Shown in pieces: positions 18,618-29,341 of a stretch of DNA of 64,000 nt; positions within the stretch are counted from its first letter, which is position 1, and each line of letters starts with the position of its first letter. This stretch comes from Psychroflexus aestuariivivens (GTDB lineage Bacteria > Bacteroidota > Bacteroidia > Flavobacteriales > Flavobacteriaceae). The stretch lies in NCBI RefSeq assembly GCF_004010055.1, contig NZ_RQVT01000056.1, positions 62,001 through 126,000 on the forward strand, written 5' to 3'. Below the pieces are notes generated by a model that was not told the origin of the DNA, did not search any database, and saw only the letters and a list, made by a program, of their open reading frames with translations. Made by a program: the position numbers and the translations under genes.

Positions 18618-19532
18618 ATGAAAAGAATTGATTTTATAAAAACAACCAGCGCTGTTTCTGCGGTCACAGCATTTGGCGGCATTGGAATTTTGAGTTCATT
18701 TTCTAAACAAAATTTCAAAAAACATTTGACGATTTTACACACCAATGATGTGCATAGCCACATAGATTCATTTCCAAAGAATCATACTAAATACCCAAAT
18801 CAAGGTGGGGCAGCCAGACGATTTAGTTATATAAAACAAGTTGTTAACGAAAACCCGAATACTTTGGTTTTAGACGCTGGCGACGCATTCCAAGGCACGC
18901 CGTATTTCAATTTTTATGGCGGTGAATTGGAGTACAAAATCATGAGTAAATTAGGTTATCATGCTTCTACCATTGGAAACCATGAATTCGACAACGGTAT
19001 CGATAATATTGCGGCGCAACTAGAACATGCCAAATTCGATTTGCTGAATGCGAATTATGATTTAAAAAATACGAGTTTGGAAAGCTTAGTAAAACCTCAT
19101 CAAATTTATGAAGTTGATGGCTTAAAAATAGGCGTATTAGGGCTCGGAATCGAACTTGAAGGTTTAGTCTCCAAGGATCTTTACAAAGAAACTAAATATC
19201 TGAATCCAGTCGACATCGCTATTGAAGAAAGTCGTATTTTAAAAGACGAACTTGCTTGCGATTTGGTCATTTGTTTATCACATTTGGGCTACGAATACAA
19301 GTCTGATAAAATCGATGATTTGAAACTTGCCAAACAGACCAAAAATATCGATTTAATCATCGGCGGACACACGCATACGTTTTTAGACAAACCAAGTGTT
19401 GTCAATAATTCTGAAGATAAAAAAGTACTCGTCAATCAAGTTGGTTGGGCGGGAATTAACCTCGGTCGCATCGATTTTTATTTCGATGAAAAAGGCAATT
19501 CAGAAAACAAAAGTTTAGTCATTGAAGTTTAA
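18618..19532 (+). CDS. Metallophosphatase (5'-nucleotidase N-terminal domain)
   Basis: 304 residues from ATG 18618, chosen over a longer upstream frame because it gives a clean signal sequence (MKRIDFIKTTSAVSAVTAFG) 4 bases after the previous stop. All canonical calcineurin-like metal motifs are present: LHTNDVHSH (D44, H46), LDAGDAFQGT, GNHEFDNG, LSHLGY and IIGGHTHTF. It stops after the catalytic domain and lacks the C-terminal substrate domain, which the previous gene supplies. The N-terminus has Lys-Arg before a hydrophobic run, but not a twin Arg. Likely role: release of phosphate from nucleotides in the envelope. Confidence 0.9.
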   Translation: MKRIDFIKTTSAVSAVTAFGGIGILSSFSKQNFKKHLTILHTNDVHSHIDSFPKNHTKYPNQGGAARRFSYIKQVVNENPNTLVLDAGDAFQGTPYFNFYGGELEYKIMSKLGYHASTIGNHEFDNGIDNIAAQLEHAKFDLLNANYDLKNTSLESLVKPHQIYEVDGLKIGVLGLGIELEGLVSKDLYKETKYLNPVDIAIEESRILKDELACDLVICLSHLGYEYKSDKIDDLKLAKQTKNIDLIIGGHTHTFLDKPSVVNNSEDKKVLVNQVGWAGINLGRIDFYFDEKGNSENKSLVIEV

Positions 19533-19685
19533 ATAAATCGTAACAAATTAGTCTATTTTATATATTGAAAATCGAAGTTTTATTTCATGCCAAGCTCACA
19601 AAAAAAACGCAAAGCACGCAAAAACACTGACAGCAAATTACTTACATAAAGCAATTGAATATATTATGAAACTGATTAGCTACAG

Positions 19686-21701
<2,016 letters not shown>

Positions 21702-21800
21702 TTATAAGAATTAATTAAACAATTCTATATTCGTGTTTATGAATATAAATTTAGTATAATTTGTATTGAAATGAAATAGATTTAGAATAAAAATATAGCG

Positions 21801-22649
21801 TTATTTAAAAGCCTTCAGCATTCTAAAATTTCCTCTGAAATCTTTTTTTAATTCCACAGATTTAAAACCAAAGTCTACGAATAAAAGCTTTGTGTCTTCT
21901 GCCAAATATTGATTGATTTCTAAGTAAATAACTTCAGTTTTTATAGATTTAATAGCTAATTCTGCTATTTTTCTATAAAAAATAAGCGGATCATTATTCT
22001 CAACAAACAATGCCAAATGCGGTTCATTATTCAACACATTTTTCTGCATTTGAAGTTTCTCATCTTGCTTTACATAAGGTGGATTGGAGACTAAAATTTC
22101 AGCTGAAATTGGCAATTTTCCAATTGCTAAAAGATCAGCTTGAAAAAATTCAACCTGAACCTGATTGAGTTTGGCATTTGCTTTTGCCAATTCAAGTGCT
22201 TCAGTAGAAATATCTAAAGCGGAAATTTGTTTGGAATTCAATTTTTTAGCCAAAGTAATTGGAATACAGCCACTTCCAGTGCCTAAATCTAAAATTGAAA
22301 GATTGTTTTTATTAGTTTTGAGATCTTCCAAAATCCATTCGACCAACTCTTCGGTTTCCGGTCTTGGAATTAAAACTGCTGGATTCACTTTAAAATTCAA
22401 ACCGAAAAATTCCGCATAACCAAGAATATATTGAATCGGTTCTTCAGCTTGAAGTCGATTTTGGGCATTTTTGAATTGTTCTAAAGCTGAACTTTCTAAT
22501 TGAACTCCGGAGTTCATCATCAAATCTAATTTGCTCAAATTCAGCAAATCTTCAGCTAGCCATTTATAAAAATTATTGATTTCTTCAACTTCGTAGATCG
22601 GTTTCAAAACATCAAAAAAATCTGACTTTATTTTGTTCAAATCTGTCAT
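21801..22649 (-). CDS. prmC: Peptide chain release factor N5-glutamine methyltransferase
   Basis: 282 residues. It methylates the GGQ glutamine of release factors. The N-terminal helical region has a PIQYILGYAEFFGL segment typical of PrmC. The SAM-binding motif I is ILDLGTGSGCIPI. The catalytic NPPY motif occurs in EILVSNPPYVKQDEK. Its ATG overlaps the stop of the upstream YigZ-family gene by 4 bases (ATGA), so translation is likely coupled. NPPY methyltransferases share these motifs, but PIQYILG and RPETEELV are distinctive for PrmC. Confidence 0.95.
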   Translation of the reverse strand: MTDLNKIKSDFFDVLKPIYEVEEINNFYKWLAEDLLNLSKLDLMMNSGVQLESSALEQFKNAQNRLQAEEPIQYILGYAEFFGLNFKVNPAVLIPRPETEELVEWILEDLKTNKNNLSILDLGTGSGCIPITLAKKLNSKQISALDISTEALELAKANAKLNQVQVEFFQADLLAIGKLPISAEILVSNPPYVKQDEKLQMQKNVLNNEPHLALFVENNDPLIFYRKIAELAIKSIKTEVIYLEINQYLAEDTKLLFVDFGFKSVELKKDFRGNFRMLKAFK

Positions 22650-23272
22650 TCTTCTTCGTCTTGAGCAAATTCACTTGAAACTTCTAAACCATAAATCGCT
22701 TTAAATTTTTCAAAAATAGATTGAAAATCTTTTTGCCTAACACTAATTTTGAAATTGCAATCCAAGGCCAAATCTTGATGAACGAGGTTCAAATCATATT
22801 CTTTGACCATTCGCATCACCAAGTTCATTTTATCGTATTCACAGTGAACTTCAAATTCTAAATTGATGGTTTTGGAGAGAATTTTGCTTTCATCCAAAGC
22901 CATCTGTGCTGAAATTTTATAAGCTGAAATCAAGCCGCCAACACCGAGTTTAGTACCACCAAAATATCGCACCACCACAACCAAAATATTAGTTACATCG
23001 TAAGCCTGCAATTGGCCGTAAATAGGCATACCAGCCGAATTTCCAGGCTCACCGTCGTCATTGACACGAAAATGCTCATAATTTTGACCGATTTGCCAAG
23101 CATAACAAAAGTGACTCGCTTTGTGGTGTTTGGTTTTCAATTCGTCTAAAGCCGCTTCAACCTCAGTTTCAGATTGCACTGGAAAAGAATAAGCAAAAAA
23201 CTTACTGCCTTTTTCTTTATATAAAGCTTCATTCCCAGGTTTTGAAATCGTTTTGTAAGCGTCTTTTTCCAA
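22646..23272 (-). CDS. YigZ/IMPACT-family protein
   Basis: 208 residues. The core shows YKEKGSKFFAYSFPV, HFRVNDDGEPGNSAGMPI and ILVVVVRYFGGTKLGVGGL, the hallmark of the UPF0029/IMPACT family, with a C-terminal DUF1949-like half. The biochemical role in bacteria is unclear; the eukaryotic relative IMPACT modulates the Gcn2 translation-stress pathway. It overlaps prmC by 4 bases, which fits a loose translation link but proves nothing. Confidence 0.92.
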   Translation of the reverse strand: MEKDAYKTISKPGNEALYKEKGSKFFAYSFPVQSETEVEAALDELKTKHHKASHFCYAWQIGQNYEHFRVNDDGEPGNSAGMPIYGQLQAYDVTNILVVVVRYFGGTKLGVGGLISAYKISAQMALDESKILSKTINLEFEVHCEYDKMNLVMRMVKEYDLNLVHQDLALDCNFKISVRQKDFQSIFEKFKAIYGLEVSSEFAQDEEE

Positions 23273-23345
23273 TTTTTTGACTTTTGATAGGCATTAAATC
23301 CTAAATATAAAGTATTTCAGACACCTAAGCGTCTCAATCTTTATT

Positions 23346-24068
23346 TTAAGCTTGAATGATAAAAATAGCTGGACGTTTGTGTAAATCTATCGAGGTCTTT
23401 TTCCAAGCTTCGGCAGTTTGAGTTTTTACAAATTCTGTAGAAAGAGTTAGATCAACTGAAACGTGAATTCTAGTAGAAGCTTGAAGAATGTTGATTAAAG
23501 CCTGCAATAGTTTATTGTTTCGGTAGGGCGTTTCAATAAAAATTTGTGCTTGTTCAAAATCTTTAGATTGTTTTTCAATTTTTTTTATAAACTGCTTGCG
23601 TTCAGATTTTTCTATTGGCAAATAACCGTGAAAAGTAAAGTTTTGACCGTTCATTCCGCTTGCCATCATCGCCAAAAGTAAAGAAGAAGGACCGACCAAA
23701 GGCACAACTTTAATGTCTTTCTGATGCGCTAAGCTTACAATTTGCGCACCTGGATCGGCAACGCCAGGACATCCAGCATCGGATAATAAACCCATGTCAA
23801 TACCTTGTTCACAAGGATCAAGAAAATTTGGGATTTCTAATTCTGAAGTGAACTTATTGAGGAGTTGAAATTCTAAGTTAGGTTGAGATTTACTGGGGAC
23901 AATTTTCTTAATAAAATGCCGAGCTACTTTTTCATTTTCAACAATATAATGATCTATATCGTTGATCTTTTTTCGTATTGAAAGCGGTAAAACCTCCAAA
24001 GGTGGTAATTCCCCCAGACGATTTGGGATTAAGAATAGTTTACCTTTTTTTGTAGGCTGATCTTCCAT
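23346..24068 (-). CDS. RsmI-like SAM-dependent methyltransferase (tetrapyrrole methylase fold)
   Basis: 240 residues. Motifs include KGKLFLIPNRLGEL, IDMGLLSDAGCPGVADPGAQ (the RsmI-like GxPxxxDPG loop), VVPLVGPSSLLLAMMASGMNG and IFIETPYRN. RsmI 2'-O-methylates C1402 of 16S rRNA. This shorter, divergent form is common in Bacteroidota and is often annotated only as a SAM-dependent methyltransferase (TP_0422-like). rRNA is a reasonable but unproven substrate. It starts 11 bases after the phosphatase gene's stop, in the dnaA transcript direction. Confidence 0.85.
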   Translation of the reverse strand: MEDQPTKKGKLFLIPNRLGELPPLEVLPLSIRKKINDIDHYIVENEKVARHFIKKIVPSKSQPNLEFQLLNKFTSELEIPNFLDPCEQGIDMGLLSDAGCPGVADPGAQIVSLAHQKDIKVVPLVGPSSLLLAMMASGMNGQNFTFHGYLPIEKSERKQFIKKIEKQSKDFEQAQIFIETPYRNNKLLQALINILQASTRIHVSVDLTLSTEFVKTQTAEAWKKTSIDLHKRPAIFIIQA

Positions 24069-24079
24069 GAGTTTTGATT

Positions 24080-24535
24080 CTAATTCTCAAGTTCCTTAGC
24101 AATCACAGTGCATGATTCGTCGAGCATTTGATAAACATTTTCAAATCCGTTGATAGAATCATGATACGGATCTGGAACATCCCGGTTTTCACCAGGATAG
24201 ATTTTATTCAAAATCAATTCTACCTTTCCCTCGTCGTTTTCGTCTCTAGCCATTTTCAAAATATCTTGATAATTTGAAGTGTCCATGACGAAAATTAAGT
24301 CGTATTTATCAAAATCATCCTGACTAAATGGTCTACTTTTTTGGTCTGTAATATCCAAACCATGTTTAGCAGCTACATCTATCGAGCGTTGATCTGGCAG
24401 TTCGCCTTCGTGATAATTTGATGTTCCAGCAGATTCTATATGAAAACCTTCGGTTGCGAGTTTAGATTTTAAAATACCTTCTGCTAAAGGCGAACGACAA
24501 ATATTTCCCAAGCAAACCATCAGTATTTTTCTCAT
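24080..24535 (-). CDS. Low-molecular-weight protein tyrosine phosphatase
   Basis: 151 residues, the family length. The P-loop CLGNICRS (C8 to S15) fits Cx5RS with catalytic Cys8 and Arg14. The general acid is in VPDPYHD, and LIFVMDTSNY is typical of the family. It dephosphorylates phosphotyrosine or related small substrates; in bacteria many such enzymes act on exopolysaccharide kinases, but no such genes are nearby. It overlaps the dnaA stop by 4 bases (ATGA). Confidence 0.95.
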   Translation of the reverse strand: MRKILMVCLGNICRSPLAEGILKSKLATEGFHIESAGTSNYHEGELPDQRSIDVAAKHGLDITDQKSRPFSQDDFDKYDLIFVMDTSNYQDILKMARDENDEGKVELILNKIYPGENRDVPDPYHDSINGFENVYQMLDESCTVIAKELEN

Positions 24536-25962
24536 AATTGCTTAAATTTTATTTCAAGGTCCTGAATAAACTTTCTAAATTGCTTATCCGACTCTTGCAA
24601 ATTTGAAACAATTTTACAAGAATGTAAAACTGTGGAATGGTCTCTTTTTCCGATTTTTCTACCGATATCTGTCAACGAAGTCTTGGTGATTTCTTTGGCA
24701 AAATACATTGCGATCTGTCGTGCCTGTACAACATTTCTCTTTCTACTTTTCGACTGTAACTCTTCTATTTCCAAGTGGAAATAATCACTGACAACTTCCT
24801 GAATATCATCTAAAGAAATAGGCTTCTTTGTATTTTTGACGTAATTTTTGACAATTTGCTCAGCCAAATTAATGGTAATTTCACTTTTACTAAAAGAAGA
24901 ATGAGCTATTAGTGAAATTATTGCACCTTCCAATTCTCGGATATTGCTTGTAATTCTACTGGCAACGTAATCCAAAATTTCATCTGGCATTTCTACACCA
25001 TCTTGATACAACTTGCTTCTTATTATTTTGATCCGCATGTCATAGTCTGGCTGTTCCAATTCTGCTGAAAGCCCCCATTTGAACCTAGACAACAGTCGCT
25101 GCTGAATATCTTGCATATCTACCGGCGCTTTGTCACTGGTTAAAATTACCTGTTTTCCATTTTGATGTAGATGATTGAAAATATGAAAAAAGACATCTTG
25201 CGTTCCTTTTTTACCAGAAATCAATTGGATATCATCTACAATCAAAACATCTATGATTTGGTAAAAATGTATAAAATCATTGCGATTGTTTTTAGCAATA
25301 GCATCAATGTATTGTTGAGTAAATTTATCTGCTGAAATATACAGCACCGTTTTGTCAGGAAACTTATCTTTAATCTCCAAACCAATGGCGTGTGCCAAAT
25401 GTGTTTTTCCTAAACCAACGCCACCAAAAATCAATAGCGGATTGAAAGAAGTGCCGCCAGGCTTGTTAGCAACGGCCATACTCGCAGATCTTGCCAGTCG
25501 ATTGGATTCACCTTCCAAAAAATTTTCAAAACTATAATTGGAATTGAGTTGAGAATCTATTTTCAAATTTCTGATTCCAGGAATTACAAAAGGATTTTTT
25601 AATTCAGGATCTTTTTGTCTCGATGGCATGTTCACAGATTGAGAACTGACATGTGATCTTTGTGAACTTGGAATTTTTTCTGTGAAAGGTTGTCTGTTGC
25701 CATCTGCATTTTCCATTCTGATGACATAAACCAGTTTTGCACCCTTTCCAATTTCTTTTGTTAGGGAAACTTTGAGCAGGTCAACATAATGTTCTTCTAG
25801 CCATTCATAAAAGAATTTTGAAGGCACTTGAATGCTCAAAGATTTATCGTTCAACTTTACAGCAACAATAGGTTGAAACCAAGTTTTGTAGGCTTGATCG
25901 GAAATATTGTCTTTTATAAATCCAAGGCAATTATTCCAAACCGAAGTAGCTGATTTTGACAT
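24532..25962 (-). CDS. dnaA: Chromosomal replication initiator DnaA
   Basis: 476 residues. Domain I (1-~85) contains WFQPIVAVKLNDKSL; a linker rich in Ser, Pro and Gln follows. The AAA+ domain has Walker A GGVGLGKTH and Walker B VLIVDDIQ, with FNHLHQNGKQVILTSDK. Domain IV has the DNA-binding signature GKRDHSTVLHSCK. No cluster of DnaA boxes was seen in the 184 bases upstream, so an adjacent origin is not supported. Confidence 0.98.
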   Translation of the reverse strand: MSKSATSVWNNCLGFIKDNISDQAYKTWFQPIVAVKLNDKSLSIQVPSKFFYEWLEEHYVDLLKVSLTKEIGKGAKLVYVIRMENADGNRQPFTEKIPSSQRSHVSSQSVNMPSRQKDPELKNPFVIPGIRNLKIDSQLNSNYSFENFLEGESNRLARSASMAVANKPGGTSFNPLLIFGGVGLGKTHLAHAIGLEIKDKFPDKTVLYISADKFTQQYIDAIAKNNRNDFIHFYQIIDVLIVDDIQLISGKKGTQDVFFHIFNHLHQNGKQVILTSDKAPVDMQDIQQRLLSRFKWGLSAELEQPDYDMRIKIIRSKLYQDGVEMPDEILDYVASRITSNIRELEGAIISLIAHSSFSKSEITINLAEQIVKNYVKNTKKPISLDDIQEVVSDYFHLEIEELQSKSRKRNVVQARQIAMYFAKEITKTSLTDIGRKIGKRDHSTVLHSCKIVSNLQESDKQFRKFIQDLEIKFKQL

Positions 25963-26146
25963 AGTTAAGCTTAAAATATTTAATTACACACAATTGAGCG
26001 CAGGGGCTTTTTTTCCTTTTGAGTTGACAAATATGAAAACAAAATAATTAATAAAAAAATGAAATTCAGGTTGAAATTGTCGTTTTTTTTTCTCATACTT
26101 AAAAGGTTGTTGACATACTTGAAAAACGAATCAAAATCTAATTAAA

Positions 26147-26557
26147 ATGACGCCAATTATCACCAAAACAGAACTTGAAGTTCGATACGCTGAAACAGAT
26201 CAAATGGGTGTCGTGCATCACTCAAATTATGCAATTTATTTTGAATTGGCTCGTGTAGATTGGCTTCAAAAAGTAGGTATGCATTATCACGAAATGGAAA
26301 AAAATGGTGTCATGCTTCCCTTATCAAGATTGAATGTAAATTTCAAAAAACCAGCGAAATTTGGAGATACTTTACAAGTCATCACAAAACTGAACAAAAT
26401 GCCAGATGTGAAAATTATTTTTGAATACGAAATTTTCAAAAATGAAGAATTGATAACTACAGGAGAAACGGTCTTAGTATTTGTTGATAAAATCTCAATG
26501 AAACCGATGCGCTGTCCTAAATCAACTCAAGAGTTAATTTCGAGTTTCACAAGTTAG
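26147..26557 (+). CDS. Acyl-CoA thioesterase, 4HBT/YbgC family
   Basis: 136 residues, a single hot-dog domain. The catalytic loop EVRYAETDQMGVVHHSNYA has the Asp of YbgC-type 4-hydroxybenzoyl-CoA thioesterases, followed by YFELARVDWLQK. It probably hydrolyses acyl-CoA or acyl-ACP thioesters; the substrate is not readable from sequence. It runs toward mgsA and the two stop codons overlap by 4 bases. Confidence 0.9.
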   Translation: MTPIITKTELEVRYAETDQMGVVHHSNYAIYFELARVDWLQKVGMHYHEMEKNGVMLPLSRLNVNFKKPAKFGDTLQVITKLNKMPDVKIIFEYEIFKNEELITTGETVLVFVDKISMKPMRCPKSTQELISSFTS

Positions 26558-26931
26558 CCTAACTTTTCACCTGCAAAGAAAGCATCTATTAAAAGTTGAG
26601 CTGTAGCGGGATTGGTTGCAATTGGGATATTGTGCACATCGCAAATACGCATCAACATTTGAACGTCTGGTTCATGCGGATGCTTGCCTAGCGGATCTCT
26701 GAAAAATAAAATCATTTTCAATTCTTTTTCAGCAGTCAAAGCAGCTATTTGAGCATCGCCTCCCAGTGGTCCAGAAAGTTTCTTTTCAACTTTTAAGCCA
26801 GTATTTTCAACGTGGTTACCTGTAGTTCCTGTAGCAACAAGTGAAACTTGCTTCAGTTTACTTTTGTTTTTATTCAAAAAATTGACCATTTCAGGCTTTT
26901 TACCATCGTGGGCGATTATAGCGATTTTCAT
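26554..26931 (-). CDS. mgsA: Methylglyoxal synthase
   Basis: 125 residues from ATG 26931. The frame is open further upstream, but MKIAIIAHDGKKPEM is the normal start of this family. It converts dihydroxyacetone phosphate to methylglyoxal, a bypass of lower glycolysis. Visible: AHDGKK, LVATGTTG, SGPLGGDAQIA (phosphate-binding loop), FFRDPLGKHPHEPDV with catalytic residues, and IPIATNPATA. Located 38 bases after the GNAT gene, probably co-transcribed. Confidence 0.95.
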   Translation of the reverse strand: MKIAIIAHDGKKPEMVNFLNKNKSKLKQVSLVATGTTGNHVENTGLKVEKKLSGPLGGDAQIAALTAEKELKMILFFRDPLGKHPHEPDVQMLMRICDVHNIPIATNPATAQLLIDAFFAGEKLG

Positions 26932-26969
26932 AAATGTTTTTTGTAAAAATAATATTTTCAGTGCAGGTT

Positions 26970-27455
26970 CTACAATTTTTTTAGCATAAAAATTGTACAC
27001 GAATAATGTCCTGTATTTCCCAAACGATTTTCAATATATTCAAAGCCAGTTTTCTTATAAAGTTTTTGAGCCGCAGTCATATTTGGCAATGTTTCAATGT
27101 AACATTTTTTAAAATCATTTGCTCTGGCAAAATCGAGACAAACACTCATCATTTTTGCTCCTAAACCGCGACCACGAACTTTTGGGTGAAAATACATTTT
27201 TTGCAATTCGCAAATCTCTGATTCTGCACCCTCCAAATGAGAAATTCCAGCACTTCCCATAATTTTTCCGTCTTCCAAAATCACAAAATATGCCGCTCTA
27301 TCTGTATCGTAATACTCAAACAACTCGTCCAAAATAGGATCTTCGTAAGCCGTGCCAACTTTGGGTGCGCCCTGCTCTACCAAAACATATCTGATCATTT
27401 CAGCCACTTCTGAATTGTCGGATTGTTTTATTTTTCGAATTTGAATGTTACTCAT
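26970..27455 (-). CDS. GNAT-family N-acetyltransferase
   Basis: 161 residues from ATG 27455 (MSNIQIRKIKQSD). The frame extends 14 codons upstream, but this start gives the usual GNAT N-terminus. The acetyl-CoA loop is HPKVRGRGLGAKMM, followed by NMTAAQKLYKKTGFEYIE. The last third resembles the MarR-fused or YhhY-like GNATs found in flavobacteria. Substrate unknown. It precedes mgsA, with no functional link evident. Confidence 0.88.
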   Translation of the reverse strand: MSNIQIRKIKQSDNSEVAEMIRYVLVEQGAPKVGTAYEDPILDELFEYYDTDRAAYFVILEDGKIMGSAGISHLEGAESEICELQKMYFHPKVRGRGLGAKMMSVCLDFARANDFKKCYIETLPNMTAAQKLYKKTGFEYIENRLGNTGHYSCTIFMLKKL

Positions 27456-27684
27456 TTTTTTTCTAAAATTAAAACGCAAGATTACACATAAAAACAAAGA
27501 TTCTACGCTAAAAAAATTGTAAAACTGATTTTGCTTTTAATTTTATGAAAGTGAATTTCAACCCTAAAAATTCAAACTTCTTTTAATTAACTAAATATCA
27601 ATATCATATATACGGATTTGGTTAACTTTCAAAATCATATTAAAAAACCATATTCAAAATGAAAAATGTAATTTGTGGATTTCA

Positions 27685-27692
27685 TACTTTTG
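27685..27692 (+). promoter_or_regulatory. Possible -7 element for ribD
   Basis: TACTTTTG fits TAnnTTTG exactly and ends 4 bases before the GTG at 27697, implying a nearly leaderless message. No -33 TTG at normal spacing was recognised. Confidence 0.35.
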
Positions 27693-27696
27693 TTGA

Positions 27697-28740
27697 GTGA
27701 ACACAAATGAATATTATATAAAGCGCTGTATTGAACTAGCGAAAAACGGTTTGGGTACAACTTACCCAAATCCTTTGGTAGGAAGTATTATTGTTTACAA
27801 AGGCAAAATAATTGGCGAAGGTTGGCACATCCGTGCTGGGGATGAACATGCTGAAGTTCGGGCGATAAATTCGGTTAAAAATCAAGATTTATTAAAAAAA
27901 TCAACTATCTACGTGACGCTAGAACCTTGCAGTCATTTCGGAAAAACACCGCCATGCAGCGACTTGATAATCGAGAAGAAAATCCCGAAAATTGTCATCG
28001 GCACAGTAGATCCATTTGCAAAAGTTGCTGGACGTGGGATTGAAAAATTATTTTTAGCCGGACGACAAGTTACCGTAGGAGTTTGCGAAAACGAATGCGA
28101 AGATTTGAATAAGCGTTTTTTTACATTTCATCGGAAAAAACGGCCTTATGTCATCCTAAAATGGGCGCAAACCAAACATGGTTTCATTGCGCCTCCCGAT
28201 CAAATTGTAGGCGATATTATTTGGATTTCGAATGCATATTCGAAGCAATTGGTTCATAAATGGCGAGCCGAAGAAGAAAGTATTTTGGTTGGCACCAACA
28301 CAGCCATAAAAGATAATCCGCAGCTAAATACCAGACTTTGGAAAGGCGAAAATCCAGTGCGAGTGGTAATTGATCAAGATTTGAAGATTCCAAAAACTCA
28401 TCACATATTTGATCAATCTGTGAAAACGATCGTTTTTCACAGCAAAAATTTCAAGCCGATTGATGACACTAATTTAATATTTGAAGCCTTAGATTTTGAA
28501 AGTAAGATACCAACACAAATTCTTGAAAAATTGCACCAACACAATCTCCAATCTGTTATTATTGAAGGCGGCGGCGTAACTTTACAAAATTTTATAAATG
28601 AAGATCTTTGGGATGAAGCCCGTGTATTTACAGGCGAAAATGCTATTGAAATTGGCATAAAAGCACCTATTTTGAATAAAAATCCGCATTCTGAAATACA
28701 AATTGAAAACGACCAACTCAACTATTTTTATAATGATTAA
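27697..28740 (+). CDS. ribD: Riboflavin biosynthesis deaminase/reductase RibD
   Basis: 347 residues using a GTG start at 27697; the only nearby ATG is out of frame, and the distance to YIKRCIELAKNGLG matches the family. The N-terminal deaminase has HAEVRAI and PCSHFGKTPPC, the zinc-binding His-Cys-Cys set. The C-terminal reductase half starts near RPYVILKWAQTKHGFIA and has IIEGGGVTLQNFI. It carries out two steps of riboflavin synthesis. Its stop lies inside the HAD gene start region (8-base overlap), so the two are translationally linked. Confidence 0.95.
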   Translation: MNTNEYYIKRCIELAKNGLGTTYPNPLVGSIIVYKGKIIGEGWHIRAGDEHAEVRAINSVKNQDLLKKSTIYVTLEPCSHFGKTPPCSDLIIEKKIPKIVIGTVDPFAKVAGRGIEKLFLAGRQVTVGVCENECEDLNKRFFTFHRKKRPYVILKWAQTKHGFIAPPDQIVGDIIWISNAYSKQLVHKWRAEEESILVGTNTAIKDNPQLNTRLWKGENPVRVVIDQDLKIPKTHHIFDQSVKTIVFHSKNFKPIDDTNLIFEALDFESKIPTQILEKLHQHNLQSVIIEGGGVTLQNFINEDLWDEARVFTGENAIEIGIKAPILNKNPHSEIQIENDQLNYFYND

Positions 28741-29341
28741 AAACATAATATTCGACTTTGGCGATGTTTTTTTGACTCTTGATAAAAGCGCCACTCAAAA
28801 ACAATTACAAAAATTCGGAATTCAGGATTTTGATGAATCCATGATTGCCAATAATGAAGCTTACGAAAAAGGTGAAATTTCTTCAGAAAAATTTGTCGAT
28901 TTCTATGTTGAAAAATTTGAAGGTTTAAGCAAAAATGAATTTACAAAAGCTTGGAATTCTATTTTAATTGAATTTCCAGAATCAAGATTGGATTTTTTAA
29001 AAGAACTGAAAATTTCAGGGCAATATAAATTGATTTTACTTAGCAATACCAACGAATTACATATCGATTGGGTGAAGGAAAATATTTCGGTTTTTGAAGA
29101 ATTTAGAGCTTGTTTCGATAAATTTTATTTGTCGCATGAAATTCATTTCAGAAAACCAAATGCTAATATTTTTGAATTCGTTTTACGTGAAAACAATCTG
29201 AATCCAAATGAAGCACTTTTTGTAGACGATACAGAAATTCACACCAAAACCGCAAGAAAACTAGGAATTCATACTTGGCATTTACAAGCTGGCAAAGAAG
29301 ATGTTACGGATTTATTTTCAATTAAAAAAGACCTATTTTGA
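28733..29341 (+). CDS. HAD-superfamily hydrolase, YihX-like
   Basis: 202 residues from ATG 28733, overlapping the end of ribD by 8 bases. Motif I is IIFDFGDVFLTLD (nucleophile Asp with Gly two residues later, as in the YihX/epoxide-hydrolase-like HAD branch). LILLSNTNELH is motif II, and FRKPNANIFE and LFVDDTEIH are motifs III/IV. Likely a small phosphatase. Position after ribD makes a flavin-precursor phosphatase possible; this is only a guess from context. Confidence 0.88.
   Translation: MIKNIIFDFGDVFLTLDKSATQKQLQKFGIQDFDESMIANNEAYEKGEISSEKFVDFYVEKFEGLSKNEFTKAWNSILIEFPESRLDFLKELKISGQYKLILLSNTNELHIDWVKENISVFEEFRACFDKFYLSHEIHFRKPNANIFEFVLRENNLNPNEALFVDDTEIHTKTARKLGIHTWHLQAGKEDVTDLFSIKKDLF

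Noticed and set aside
19533-19685. Terminator or small RNA between the nucleotidase pair and ligA
   Set aside because: No stem with a T-run and no promoter-like box could be recognised on either strand.
25963-26146. AT-rich gap upstream of dnaA as a replication origin
   Set aside because: No cluster of DnaA boxes (TTATCCACA-like) and only 184 bases long; AT-richness is normal here. A whole-genome GC-skew plot would be needed.
26932-27000. Longer N-terminus for methylglyoxal synthase
   Set aside because: The frame is open upstream, but the extra residues do not resemble the family and the internal start MKIAIIAHDGKK is standard.
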